From: Natronorubrum texcoconense
GTDB taxonomy: Archaea; Halobacteriota; Halobacteria; Halobacteriales; Natrialbaceae
Assembly (NCBI RefSeq): GCF_900100335.1
Contig: NZ_FNFE01000007.1
Location: 1-64,000, forward strand
Direction: 5' to 3'
DNA: 64,000 nt
The notes beneath the pieces are model-generated. The model saw nothing but the letters and a program-made list of their open reading frames with translations, did not search any database and had not been told where the DNA came from. Positions 17,480 through 26,196 of the stretch are shown in pieces. Numbering within the stretch: the first letter of the stretch is position 1; each line of letters starts with the position of its first letter. The position numbers and the translations under genes were made by a program.

Positions 17480-18871
17480 TCAATCCAGTTCGGTCGGATC
17501 GACTTCGGGGAGCGTGATGAGATTCTCTCGACCGATCCGGAGCTTCTCGATCTCCTCGTCGTCGTCCATCTGCGAGAGGAGTTGGGAGACCTTGGCGTTC
17601 GACCAGCCGGTCTCTTTGACGATCGAGGCCTGTTTCATCCGCCCGCCGTTTCGCGTGAGCATCCGGAGGACGCGCTCTTCGTCGCTCAACAGTTCGGGAT
17701 CGATACCGTCGTCGGGTTCCTCCTCGTACTCGAGTCGCGTCCCGGCGGCGTCCCGGTCGCCGACAGCGTCCACTGGGTTGTCAGCCGCAGACTGAACTGC
17801 GGTCCCGCCGTCGGTGCCAGTCGCGGACGTGTCCTGATCGCCTGCTCCGTCTCGAGCGGCGGCCCGCGAACGGACACTGGTGAGGAATCCGAGGAGGCCG
17901 AGTTGGGCGATCCGCTCCGAAACGCGCTCGAGCGGGGCCGGAAGCTCGGCGTTCTGGTCGCGGCGGGCGAAGAGGTAGCTCCCGATTCCGACGGCGAAGA
18001 CGACGCCGACGACGCCGGCGATCAGCCAGTTCGGGATTCCCATGGAGGATGCAGGGCCGGCGGAGCCGCCGCCACCGCTGCGGACGAAGACGATCTCGAG
18101 TTCGTGGTCGTTGAACTCGTAGGGTCCGTCCCAGTCGAGTTGCGTGGGTGTCTCGAGGGCGTACGCGTCCGGATAGTCGATGACGAGACGTTGGATGCTG
18201 TTCAACGAGAGCCAGACGCCGTCGTCGGTCTGGAAGACATCGCCGAGATAGATGCGATCGTTTTCGGCCGTCGCGAAGTTAGTCCAGGTGAGCGAGTACG
18301 TGATGGTACCGACGCGAACGTCGTCGCCGTCTTCGTGATCGATCGCTTCGCCGTCAATGTCGTCGACGTCGTCGACGGACTCGACCCGTGGGTCGTCCCA
18401 ACCGGCGTCCCGAATCGTCATCTCGCGGTCGGTTCGGTCCGCAGCTTCGCTCGCGAGATGTTCGAACTCGCGCGGATCGACGTTGGGGTCGCGTTCGCCT
18501 GCCAGAATGGCGTCGGCGTAGTCGTTGAACTCGTCGACATCATCGTCGTCAGTCAGGATAAAACGGCTCTCGATCGACCAACGGGCGTCGCCGGTCTCGT
18601 CGATCTCGATCCGGAGCACCTGTTTCGCACCGGCCTCCGCGGGCGGGTCCTCGATGGCCATCGCTGGTGCGAGACTGGCGGACGAAACCGACGGCGAGGT
18701 GTCAGACGTCGAGATCGACGGGGAAAGTGCGAGTGGAGTCGACTCGAGGGAGTCGTGACCCGTCGGTGTGGGGTCGTGCGGGGACGCCGACGGGGCGGCG
18801 GCCACCACCCCCACGGAAGACGTCACGAGGAGGGCTGTGAGGGCAATTGTAATCGCGGTGGATAACCGCAT
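17480..18871 (-). CDS. Membrane-anchored winged-helix regulator
   Basis: 463 residues from ATG 18871 (MRLSTAITIALTALLVTSSVGVVAAA). The N-terminus is a Sec-type signal peptide, followed by an extracytoplasmic region of about 270 residues (residues 85-270: VLRIEIDETGDARWSIESRF, then RVGTITYSLTWTNFA), one membrane span near 281-302 (WLIAGVVGVVFAVGIGSYLFA), a Ser/Asp-rich linker and a C-terminal winged helix (about 400-460: DEERVLRMLTRNGGRMKQASIVKETGW, NAKVSQLLSQM). This layout matches the haloarchaeal DUF7345/DUF7343 type. It places a sensor outside and a DNA-binding domain inside the cell on one polypeptide. It is divergent from a secreted-protein gene with a motif-rich promoter between them. 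Confidence 0.85.
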   Translation of the reverse strand: MRLSTAITIALTALLVTSSVGVVAAAPSASPHDPTPTGHDSLESTPLALSPSISTSDTSPSVSSASLAPAMAIEDPPAEAGAKQVLRIEIDETGDARWSIESRFILTDDDDVDEFNDYADAILAGERDPNVDPREFEHLASEAADRTDREMTIRDAGWDDPRVESVDDVDDIDGEAIDHEDGDDVRVGTITYSLTWTNFATAENDRIYLGDVFQTDDGVWLSLNSIQRLVIDYPDAYALETPTQLDWDGPYEFNDHELEIVFVRSGGGGSAGPASSMGIPNWLIAGVVGVVFAVGIGSYLFARRDQNAELPAPLERVSERIAQLGLLGFLTSVRSRAAARDGAGDQDTSATGTDGGTAVQSAADNPVDAVGDRDAAGTRLEYEEEPDDGIDPELLSDEERVLRMLTRNGGRMKQASIVKETGWSNAKVSQLLSQMDDDEEIEKLRIGRENLITLPEVDPTELD

Positions 18872-18887
18872 GCGTACCAACCGGTGG

Positions 18888-18946
18888 TTTCCCCGGGGAA
18901 AAAACACTTTCCATCGGAAAATAACGCGTTACTTTCGGGTGGAAAC
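18888..18946. promoter_or_regulatory. Three TTTCC..GGAAA-type inverted repeats, candidate operators
   Basis: Between the divergent regulator and secreted-protein genes there are three dyads: a perfect 14-base palindrome TTTCCCCGGGGAAA (18888-18901), TTTCC-ATC-GGAAA (18908-18920) and the near copy TTTCG-GGT-GGAAA (18934-18946). The minus-strand sequence CGCGTTATTTTCC (about 18916-18928) is a plausible TATA box for the regulator; about 27 bases downstream the start site would fall inside the first palindrome. This supports autoregulation, which is inference. Confidence 0.65.
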
Positions 18947-19032
18947 TCCTGTTTCAGGCCTGTAATCGGCCACTGGACGGATCCATCACTGGTGCGACCA
19001 GTTTTTGTATCAGGAGTCCTTATGGTGGGGCG

Positions 19033-20295
19033 ATGAACAGTGCGACGCCCGTCGTCTTCGCGGTGTTGCTCGTTACGTCGCTTCTGGCGATGCCCGTCAT
19101 CGCGGCGGGACCGGAAGCCGACGACGCAACACGCGATGCCCCCGACCCGCAGTTCCAGCAGTTGACCCTCCAGCAAGCGTCATCGTCGCCGGTCGAAGCC
19201 GAAGATACGACGAACCGCCTCCAGCTTTCCGGTGAGATCAGGGAAGAACGAGCCACGTACGGAACCGATTTCGGTCTCACACTCGCCGCCGTGGACGATC
19301 ACCTCAGGGTCGATCACGAGCAGTACACTATCGTCGACAGCGAGTTCGATACCGCGACGGACGAGGAGCGAGAGAATATGATCAGAACGGCGAACAATCG
19401 GATCGCCGATCGAACCGAAAATCTCGAGCAGCGCGAACGTGATGCGGTCAGAGACCACGCCGACGGTGAGATCACCGATACCGAACTGATACAGACGCTG
19501 TTGCGAAACTACAACGAAGCAGAATCGCTGCTAAACGCACTGAACGAGATAGACGACCGAACGGATGCGGTGCCTGGATACTCGCTGTCGAACCAGCAGG
19601 TCCGTGCCGACGAAGCGGCGCTCGACCTCCACCGAACGTCGCTCCGGGCGAACCTCGACCAGGCGAGCCAGTCGTCCGGCTGGGACGAACGGCCCGACGT
19701 CCGAATTCAGACGTCGGAAGATGGCTACAGCCTCTCGATGATCGAGGGTGACATGTACATTCTCGAGACGGTTCGGTTCGACAACCGCGACACCGGCCCC
19801 GACGTCGAAAACCAATTCGAGGACTATTCGAACTCCGAGACGATGGAGGCCGCCACGGAGCACTATCCGTGGGCGGGCGGTGAACAGAGCTGGTCGAGCT
19901 TCAACGACTACGGCGAGCAGAATCTCTACTTCGTCGAGATGGAGGACGACCGAAACCACCTCCAAGTGTACCTCGACGGGGGAACGGGAGACGTCTACCG
20001 CGAATCACAGGAACTCGCGCTCGAGTCGCTGCCCGAAGACAACAACAGATCGTGGATCAACGACGATATCGATCTCACGATTACGGAAACGCCCGTCAAC
20101 GGGCCGGTAGAAGTGAGAGTAGCCGATATGGTCACTGACGACCCCGAGAATGCGACGGTTTGGATGAACGGGGTAGAACTCGGCGAGACCGACGACGACG
20201 GCACGCTGTGGCTCTTGCCGCCACTCGATGACTACGAGGTGTCGATCGAGTCGGACTCCGGGAGCGTCGACACGAGGACGGCGAATAGACGATAG
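19033..20295 (+). CDS. Secreted haloarchaeal protein of unknown function
   Basis: 420 residues with a Sec signal peptide (MNSATPVVFAVLLVTSLLAMPVIAAG). An N-terminal helical, Glu/Arg/Asn-rich segment (about 75-210) contains NRIADRTENLEQRERDAVRDHADGEI-like repeats and is probably coiled. A beta-rich C-terminal region (about 215-415) contains MIEGDMYILETVRFDNRD, YPWAGGEQSWSSFNDYG and WMNGVELGETDDDGTLWLLPP. It resembles proteins annotated with DUF7096/DUF7094 in haloarchaea, often found beside membrane winged-helix proteins. It has no C-terminal anchor, so it is secreted or surface-associated. GTTTTTGTAT at 19001-19010, about 27 bases before the ATG, suggests a leaderless transcript. Confidence 0.75.
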   Translation: MNSATPVVFAVLLVTSLLAMPVIAAGPEADDATRDAPDPQFQQLTLQQASSSPVEAEDTTNRLQLSGEIREERATYGTDFGLTLAAVDDHLRVDHEQYTIVDSEFDTATDEERENMIRTANNRIADRTENLEQRERDAVRDHADGEITDTELIQTLLRNYNEAESLLNALNEIDDRTDAVPGYSLSNQQVRADEAALDLHRTSLRANLDQASQSSGWDERPDVRIQTSEDGYSLSMIEGDMYILETVRFDNRDTGPDVENQFEDYSNSETMEAATEHYPWAGGEQSWSSFNDYGEQNLYFVEMEDDRNHLQVYLDGGTGDVYRESQELALESLPEDNNRSWINDDIDLTITETPVNGPVEVRVADMVTDDPENATVWMNGVELGETDDDGTLWLLPPLDDYEVSIESDSGSVDTRTANRR

Positions 20296-20312
20296 CATCG
20301 TTCGGCCGTACC

Positions 20313-20319
20313 TTTATAT
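20313..20319 (+). promoter_or_regulatory. TATA box of the pilin-like gene
   Basis: TTTATAT lies 25-31 bases before the GTG start at 20344, preceded by a C/G-rich BRE-like GTACC. The distance predicts transcription starting at, or one or two bases before, the start codon, so the mRNA is probably leaderless. Confidence 0.65.
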
Positions 20320-20343
20320 CGGAACGAGCGGCCACGATGGGGC

Positions 20344-20907
20344 GTGTCACTCCGCTCGAGCGAACCGTCGATCTCCGACCGGAACGTCGAACACAAGAGC
20401 GACCGCGCCAGCAAGGGGAGCGCCGACGAAACGACGTTCGGCTACGACACTCGAGCCGTCAGCCGACTCGTCGGCGTGCTCGCGCTGGTCGCGATAACGG
20501 TCCTGCTGGCGACGATGGTCGCAGTCGGTGCCAGCACGTGGTCGCTCGAGTCCGCCGGGCCGACCGCGGCGTTCGATCTTACGGTCGACGGAGAGGAGTC
20601 GACGGTTGCAATCGATCACGTCGAGGGCGACGCCGTCGACGTTGCCGAGCTGTCGGTACAGATTACGGTCGACGGCGAGGGACTGGCCGACCAGCCGCCG
20701 GTGCCGTTCGTCGGCGCGGACGGATTCGACGGTTCGCCGACGGGGCCGTTCAACGCGGAGAGCGATTCCGAGTGGCGGACCGGGGAGCGCGCGGGCGTCA
20801 CGGTCGCCGGAACGAACGATCCGGATATCGAGTCAGGCGATACAGTCGGCGTCACGCTCGTCGTCGACGGGACCCGGATAGCGACGCTCGAGGCGACGGC
20901 GACGTAG
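20344..20907 (+). CDS. Type IV pilin-like / archaellin-like surface protein
   Basis: 187 residues starting with GTG 20344. After a polar N-terminal region of about 40 residues comes RAVSRLVGVLALVAITVLLATMVAVG (about 37-62), the arginine-led hydrophobic segment of haloarchaeal PilA-type (class III signal) proteins, which normally read RAVSPVIGVILMVAITVILAA. The remaining 120 residues form an acidic beta-rich domain (FDLTVDGEESTVAIDHVEGDAVDVAELSVQI), with no cysteines. The signal peptide is unusually long for prepilin cleavage by PibD. It immediately follows the secreted-protein gene on the same strand with its own promoter. Confidence 0.78.
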   Translation: MSLRSSEPSISDRNVEHKSDRASKGSADETTFGYDTRAVSRLVGVLALVAITVLLATMVAVGASTWSLESAGPTAAFDLTVDGEESTVAIDHVEGDAVDVAELSVQITVDGEGLADQPPVPFVGADGFDGSPTGPFNAESDSEWRTGERAGVTVAGTNDPDIESGDTVGVTLVVDGTRIATLEATAT

Positions 20908-20938
20908 CGTAGCGGTAGCGGAGACCGATAGTCCGCGA

Positions 20939-21562
20939 TTACTCGGGAGCGCGACCGATCGTCGTGATCGCGACGTCCGGATCGTAGGATGGGCCCTGAA
21001 ACAGGTGTTTGACGTCCTCGAACCCGGCTCGTTTGAACATCCGGTCGGCCTCGTACTCGTCGTAAAAGAGCATGATCGAGTCGGCGAGTTTCTGTGCGAC
21101 GAAGCTGTCGGGGTAGTTCGGCCCGACGACGAGCACCTGTCCGCCGGGTTTCAGGACGCGGCGGAACTCCCGGAGCGCGAGGATCGGATTCGGCCAGTAC
21201 TCGATCGAACCGGACGACCAGACGACGTCGAACGTGTCCGTCGCGAACGGCAGCCGTTCGGCGTCGCCGCGGTGGAAGTGAACCGGCGGAGCGCGTTTTC
21301 CGAGTTTCGCGTAGGCCTGCTCGAGCTGGTGCTCGCTCTGATCGAGCGCGTACACCTCGTCGACGTGCTCGAGCAGCCCTTCGGTCGCGAACCCGGTGCC
21401 GCAGCCGACGTCGAGGACGGTCGCGTCGGCCTCGAGATCGAGCAGTTCGAGGGCGTCGGCGCGCATCTCCTCGTTCCAGATGAAGGGATTAACCTGGTCG
21501 TACACCTTCGAGAGGTACTTGTAGAACAGTCGGGCTCTGGCCTTGTTCTCGAGGATTCCCAT
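20939..21562 (-). CDS. Class I SAM-dependent methyltransferase, quinone-methylase-like
   Basis: 207 residues from ATG 21562. Motif I is ATVLDVGCGTGFATEGLLEHVDEVYALDQS (about 47-77), followed by GDAERLPFATDTFDVVWSSGSIEYWPNPILALREFRRVLKPGGQVLVVGP. The N-terminal ARLFYKYLSKVYDQVNPFIWNEEMRADAL and overall size resemble MPBQ/MSBQ and menaquinone (UbiE-like) methyltransferases of haloarchaea, so a quinone or other lipid substrate is plausible but unproven. It is convergent with the pilin-like gene and divergent from the ATP synthase operon. Confidence 0.85.
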   Translation of the reverse strand: MGILENKARARLFYKYLSKVYDQVNPFIWNEEMRADALELLDLEADATVLDVGCGTGFATEGLLEHVDEVYALDQSEHQLEQAYAKLGKRAPPVHFHRGDAERLPFATDTFDVVWSSGSIEYWPNPILALREFRRVLKPGGQVLVVGPNYPDSFVAQKLADSIMLFYDEYEADRMFKRAGFEDVKHLFQGPSYDPDVAITTIGRAPE

Positions 21563-21683
21563 TAGGGGTGGATTTTATCCGGATCGGGATATGTCTGCTG
21601 TTCCCGTCGGTCACGAAGGGCGATTAATCGATACAGACCGACGCCCCCGTGGGCGGAATCGCTGGATGACTTTCGCAACTACC

Positions 21684-21689
21684 ATATAC
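21684..21689 (+). promoter_or_regulatory. TATA box of the ATP synthase operon
   Basis: ATATAC in the context CTACCATATACGCGCC lies 31-36 bases before the atpH ATG at 21721. With the usual spacing transcription would begin near 21712, leaving a leader of under ten bases. Confidence 0.55.
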
Positions 21690-21720
21690 GCGCCCTTGTA
21701 AACGTCCACCCGCTTAGAGT

Positions 21721-22053
21721 ATGCCGAGGCCAGAGGTTCTCGAACGAATACAGTCGGCGGAAGAGGAAGCCGACGAGATCGTCGCATTGGCACAGAACGA
21801 CCGCGACGAGCGAATAGCCGAGGCCCGGAAACGTGCCGAGGAGATTCGCACGGAAGCGGAACAAGAAGCGCGGGATCTCACGGAGCGCCAGCTAGAGGCG
21901 GCGCGCGAAGAGATCGACGAGGAGTGCGAACGCGTCCTCGAGGAAGGAGAACAGGAGCGTGCGGCGCTAGCCGAACGTGCCCAGGATCGGGTCGACGAAG
22001 TGACGAACCACGTCGTCGAACTGTTCCAGGAGGACGTCCATGCTCAGACCTGA
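21721..22053 (+). CDS. atpH: A-type ATP synthase subunit H
   Basis: 110 residues, almost entirely charged alpha-helix: heptad-like runs of Glu, Arg and Ala (EEADEIVALAQNDRDERIAEARKRAEEI) without a membrane span. This matches the AhaH peripheral-stalk subunit, which pairs with subunit E to form the stator linking A1 and A0. It is first in the operon atpHIKECFAB and overlaps atpI by 14 bases. Confidence 0.88.
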   Translation: MPRPEVLERIQSAEEEADEIVALAQNDRDERIAEARKRAEEIRTEAEQEARDLTERQLEAAREEIDEECERVLEEGEQERAALAERAQDRVDEVTNHVVELFQEDVHAQT

Positions 22054-24259
22054 ACGGATGAGCAAGGTCTCGGTGACCGGTTCCAAGGGCGTCATGCCCG
22101 CGGTCATCGAGACGATCCACGGACTGAACCTGGTTCACCTCTCGGACTACGACGGCTCTTGGGAGGGGTTCGACAACGGGAACCCCATCGAAGGAGCCGA
22201 CGACGCCTCCGAGAAACTGGTGACGGTCCGCGCCCTCGAGAGTACCCTGAAGCTGTCGGCCGACGAGGCCGAACCGGGGGCCCTCGAGGAGAACTGGGAG
22301 TCGCGCCTCGAGGAGATCCGAACGCGGGTCAACGAGCTCGACGACCAGCGCAGCGAGACTCGCGAGGAGCTTCGACAGGTCGAAGAGAAGATCAGTCGGG
22401 TCGCTCCCTTCGCGGAGCTCGGAATCGACCTCGACCTCCTGTCGGGGTACGACACGGTCGACGTCGTCGTCGGCGAAGGGCCGCGCGCCCAGGTCGAAGA
22501 CGCCGTCGCCGCGTCCGACGAGATTCGAGCCTACGAGACGTTCACCGGTGGCGACGTTGTGGCTATCGTGGCTGCACCCACCGCAGACGCCGGCTCGAGT
22601 CCGATCGACGACGCCCTGGTCGGCGTCGAGTTCACTCGGCATCCGGTGCCGGAGACCGACCAGACGCCGAGTGCGTACGTCGACGAGCTGTCGGAACGTA
22701 AACGCGAACTCGAGTACGAGATCGAAGATATCGACGCCGAACTCGAGCAGATCAAGGCGAACGAGGCCGGCTTCCTCCTGCGTGTAGAGGAGGAGCTAAC
22801 CATCGAGGTTCAGCAGGCCGACGCGCCGCTGCAGTTCGCGACGACGGGTCGGGCGTTCATCGCCGAAGGATGGATCCCGAGCGACGAGTACGACGATCTC
22901 GTCGCGTCGCTGAACGACGCCGTCGGCGAGAGCGTCGAGATCGAAGAGCTCGAGCGAGCGAGCTACGACCGTCACGGGAAAACCCACACGGAGGATATCC
23001 AGCAGGGTACCCAGGCGGCGAAAGACGACGAAGATGCGGCTGCGGAAGAAGATGGCCAGCAGCAGAAGGCCATGACGGACGGTGGCTCGGCCGTGACGAT
23101 GAGCGACGAGCCGCCGACGATTCAGAAGAATCCGTCGGCAGCCAAGCCGTTCGAAACGCTGGTACAGGCGGTCAACCGACCGAAGTACAACGAACTCGAT
23201 CCCACGATCTTCCTGTTCCTGACGTTCCCGCTGTTCTTCGGGTTCATGATCAGCGACGTCGGGTACGGACTCTTGTACGTGCTGACCGGATTCTACATGT
23301 ACCAGAGCTTCGATAGTCCGGGGATCACGAGTCTCGGGGGCGTCGCCATGTGGTGTGGCGCGTTCACGATCTTCTTCGGGATCCTGTTCGGGGAGTTCTT
23401 CGGACTCCACGAACTCGGCTACATGATCTTCGGTGACGGCGGTGCGCCGATGGGAGACAAGGGACTCTCGCCAGCGACGGCAGAGTTCGTCAACGCCTGG
23501 CTGATCGTCGCCGTCGCACTCGGAGTGCTTCACCTGAACATCGGCTGGATCCTCGACTTCGTCGAAAACATCCAGCACGGTCACGGTCTCTGGGGTGCGA
23601 TCACCCACAGCGGCTCGTGGCTCCTGATGCTCAACGGACTCTGGGTGTGGGTGTTCACGGAGCAGGCAGCGCACGTCAAGCCTGACTTCATCTACACCGC
23701 GTTCGACGGCGAGCCGTTCGCGTTCGGATTCAGCGGCTTCCCAATGATGGATCTGTTCTCGATCGGCGGCGTCGAGATTACGCTGCCGCTCCTGGCAGTC
23801 ATCCTCGGCGTCGTGCTCTTGGCAGTCGGCGACCCGGTCGAACTGGCCGAGTTCGCCATGCCGTTCGCACACGTCGTCTCCTACGCACGAATGACCGCCG
23901 TCCTGCTCGCAAAGGGTGGGATGGCGTTCGTCGTCAACCTGCTGACCTTCGGAGCCGTCCAGACGCCTGAGGGGGCACGTCCCTTCATGGCGCCGTGGAC
24001 TGGCTACGGACCCGAGGACGGACAGGTCATGTTCGATGGCCTGTTCTACATCGGCGACGGAGCAGTCGCGATCGCCGCCTTCGCACTCGGCATTCTCGTG
24101 CTGGTACTCGGACATATCCTGGTCTTGCTACTTGGTATCACAAGTGCCGGATTACAGGGTATCAGGCTCGAGTACGTCGAGTTCTTTGGGAAGTTTTATG
24201 AAGGCGGTGGAAAGAACTACGAACCGTTCGGACACGATCGAAATAACAGCGAGGACTAA
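22040..24259 (+). CDS. atpI: A-type ATP synthase subunit I (a-type, membrane)
   Basis: 739 residues from ATG 22040, overlapping atpH. A second ATG (MSKVSVTGSK, 22058) fits the typical start equally well. The N-terminal cytoplasmic half (about 1-370) includes coiled coils (ELSERKRELEYEIEDIDAELEQIKANE) and a low-complexity linker. The C-terminal half starts at PKYNELDPTIFLFLTFPLFFGFMISDVGYGLL and has about eight spans, with the functional region SYARMTAVLLAKGGMAFVVN containing the conserved arginine needed for ion passage. It forms the ion half-channels next to the c-ring and the stator anchor. Confidence 0.95.
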   Translation: MLRPERMSKVSVTGSKGVMPAVIETIHGLNLVHLSDYDGSWEGFDNGNPIEGADDASEKLVTVRALESTLKLSADEAEPGALEENWESRLEEIRTRVNELDDQRSETREELRQVEEKISRVAPFAELGIDLDLLSGYDTVDVVVGEGPRAQVEDAVAASDEIRAYETFTGGDVVAIVAAPTADAGSSPIDDALVGVEFTRHPVPETDQTPSAYVDELSERKRELEYEIEDIDAELEQIKANEAGFLLRVEEELTIEVQQADAPLQFATTGRAFIAEGWIPSDEYDDLVASLNDAVGESVEIEELERASYDRHGKTHTEDIQQGTQAAKDDEDAAAEEDGQQQKAMTDGGSAVTMSDEPPTIQKNPSAAKPFETLVQAVNRPKYNELDPTIFLFLTFPLFFGFMISDVGYGLLYVLTGFYMYQSFDSPGITSLGGVAMWCGAFTIFFGILFGEFFGLHELGYMIFGDGGAPMGDKGLSPATAEFVNAWLIVAVALGVLHLNIGWILDFVENIQHGHGLWGAITHSGSWLLMLNGLWVWVFTEQAAHVKPDFIYTAFDGEPFAFGFSGFPMMDLFSIGGVEITLPLLAVILGVVLLAVGDPVELAEFAMPFAHVVSYARMTAVLLAKGGMAFVVNLLTFGAVQTPEGARPFMAPWTGYGPEDGQVMFDGLFYIGDGAVAIAAFALGILVLVLGHILVLLLGITSAGLQGIRLEYVEFFGKFYEGGGKNYEPFGHDRNNSED

Positions 24260-24264
24260 CTACA

Positions 24265-24528
24265 ATGGCACTTGAACTCGGACCTGAACTGGCGGATGTT
24301 GCACTGCAAGCAGAAGAAGTGAGCGGCCCAACCCTCGAGAACGAAGGTGCAGCGGCACTGGCAGTCGGTCTCGCGGCACTCGCAGCCGGATATGCAGAGC
24401 GCGGTATCGGCGCCGCTGCGGTCGGCGCAATGGCCGAGGACGACGATATGTTCGTTCCAGGCCTGATCATGACCGTCCTTCCAGAGACGCTCGTGATCCT
24501 GGCACTGGTCGTCGTCTTCATCGTCTAA
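24265..24528 (+). CDS. atpK: A-type ATP synthase subunit K (c-ring proteolipid)
   Basis: 87 residues. A non-conserved N-terminal extension of about 25 residues precedes two membrane spans: ALAVGLAALAAGYAERGIGAAAVGAM (about 30-55) and VPGLIMTVLPETLVILALVVVFIV (about 64-87). The glutamate in LPET is the ion-carrying carboxylate of the second helix. The single hairpin makes it an 8-kDa-type proteolipid. The acidic extension may be removed as a leader peptide. It lies five bases after atpI. Confidence 0.93.
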   Translation: MALELGPELADVALQAEEVSGPTLENEGAAALAVGLAALAAGYAERGIGAAAVGAMAEDDDMFVPGLIMTVLPETLVILALVVVFIV

Positions 24529-24550
24529 AACAACCCCCCTTCTCTCACCA

Positions 24551-25132
24551 ATGAGTTTGGATACAGTCGTAGAAGACATTCGAGAAGAGGCCCACGCGCG
24601 TGCGGAGGACATCCGTGCGGAGGGCGAAGCGCGCGCCGACGAGATCGAATCGGCCGCCGAGGAGGACGCCGAGGAGATCCTCAGCGATGCGGAGCAGGCT
24701 GTCGAGCGCGAGATCGAGCAGCTTCGCGAACAGCGACTCTCCAGTGCGAAACTGGAGGCGAAACAGAAGCGCCTGGAGGCCCGCCGTGACGTCCTCGGCG
24801 ACGTTCGCGAGCAGGTCGAGGACGAGCTCGCCGCCCTCGAGGGAGACACTCGCGAGGAGCTGACGCGAACCCTCCTCGAGGCGGCAAGCGAGGAGTTCGA
24901 CGAGGGCGACGACGTCAGCGTCTACGGTCGCGAAAGCGACGAGGAGTTGATCACGTCGATCCTCGACGACTACGACGGCTACGAGTACGCCGGTGAGCAC
25001 GACTGCCTCGGTGGCGTCTTCGTCGAAAGCGACCAGTCTCGAGTCCGAGTCAACAACACGTTCGACTCGCTGCTCGAGGACGTCTGGGAAGACAACCTCC
25101 GGGAGATCAGCAACAGACTCTTCGAACAATGA
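24551..25132 (+). CDS. atpE: A-type ATP synthase subunit E
   Basis: 193 residues. The N-terminal half is a charged coiled coil (EEAHARAEDIRAEGEARADEIESAAEEDAEEIL). The C-terminal globular part has DVSVYGRESDEELITSILDD, GEHDCLGGVFVESDQSRVRVNNTFDSLLEDVWED and NRLFEQ, all typical of the peripheral stalk subunit E. It binds the top of A1 and pairs with subunit H. The stop overlaps the atpC ATG by ATGA. Confidence 0.93.
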   Translation: MSLDTVVEDIREEAHARAEDIRAEGEARADEIESAAEEDAEEILSDAEQAVEREIEQLREQRLSSAKLEAKQKRLEARRDVLGDVREQVEDELAALEGDTREELTRTLLEAASEEFDEGDDVSVYGRESDEELITSILDDYDGYEYAGEHDCLGGVFVESDQSRVRVNNTFDSLLEDVWEDNLREISNRLFEQ

Positions 25133-26196
25133 GCGTAGGTGCCTCGAATCCGGAATACGTGAACGCTCGCGTTCGGTCACGCCGAGCCTCGCTGTTCGCG
25201 GACGAAGATTATCGGAAGCTGATCCGGATGGGGCCGAGCGGGATCGCACGGTTCATGGAAGAATCGGAGTACGAACGCGAGATCAACGAACTCGGCGCAC
25301 GCTTTTCGGGTGTCGACCTGATCGAGTACGCGCTGAACCGGAATCTCGCGAAACACTTCCAGGACTTGCTCGACTGGTCGGACGGTCGACTGTACGACCT
25401 CATCGCTCGCTACCTCCGGAAGTTCGACGTCTGGAACCTGAAGACGATCATCCGCGGGATCTACACCGAAACCGATCCCGAGGAGATCAGGACGGACCTG
25501 ATCATGGCTGGCGAACTCGATGAGGCGACGATCGATCGACTGCTCGAGGTCGACGAGATCGAGGACGCGATCGAAGTCCTCAATCGAACGATCTACTACG
25601 AGCCCCTCACGGAAGCGTACGAGGAGTTCGAAGAGACCGGTGCGCTCGTCCCCCTCGAGAACGCACTGGACCGAGAGTTCTACGAGCACCTGCTCGACGA
25701 TCTCTCTCGCGGACCGATTGCCGAGCCGCAGGAGGGGCCGGAAGCGAAGTACGTCGAGTTCCTGCAGGCCGAGATCGACTTCCGGAACGCCCGGAACGCC
25801 CTGCGACTCGCTCGCAGCGGTGCCGACCTCGATCCTGCGTCCTACTACATCGAGGGCGGCGTCCTGTTCGACCAGTCGGAGCTGAGCCGACTCGTCAACG
25901 ATTACGACGCGCTCGTCGATCACATCGGCGAGAACAAACGCTACGGCAAGCGACTCTCCGGAGCGATGGATCGGCTGCGGAACGCTGACAGCCTTATCCA
26001 GTTCGAGCACGCACTAGACGCTGCGCTGCTCGAGTACGCGGACACGCTCTCGAGCATCTACCCGGCCTCGATCTCGGCCGTGCTGTCGTACATCCTCGCC
26101 AAGGAGCGCGAGGTCGAGAACATCCGTGCGATCGCTCGCGGACGCGAGGTCGGACTCGAGGAGAGCGAGATCGAAGAGGAGCTGGTGATCCTATGA
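25129..26196 (+). CDS. atpC: A-type ATP synthase subunit C (d-type)
   Basis: 355 residues, all-helical: NPEYVNARVRSRRASLF at the start, WNLKTIIRGIYT in the middle, ILAKEREVENIRAIARGREVGL near the end. These are hallmarks of the V/A-ATPase d/C subunit, a funnel sitting on the membrane c-ring and coupling it to the central shaft (subunits D and F). It overlaps both neighbours by four bases, showing tight translational coupling. Confidence 0.95.
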   Translation: MSVGASNPEYVNARVRSRRASLFADEDYRKLIRMGPSGIARFMEESEYEREINELGARFSGVDLIEYALNRNLAKHFQDLLDWSDGRLYDLIARYLRKFDVWNLKTIIRGIYTETDPEEIRTDLIMAGELDEATIDRLLEVDEIEDAIEVLNRTIYYEPLTEAYEEFEETGALVPLENALDREFYEHLLDDLSRGPIAEPQEGPEAKYVEFLQAEIDFRNARNALRLARSGADLDPASYYIEGGVLFDQSELSRLVNDYDALVDHIGENKRYGKRLSGAMDRLRNADSLIQFEHALDAALLEYADTLSSIYPASISAVLSYILAKEREVENIRAIARGREVGLEESEIEEELVIL

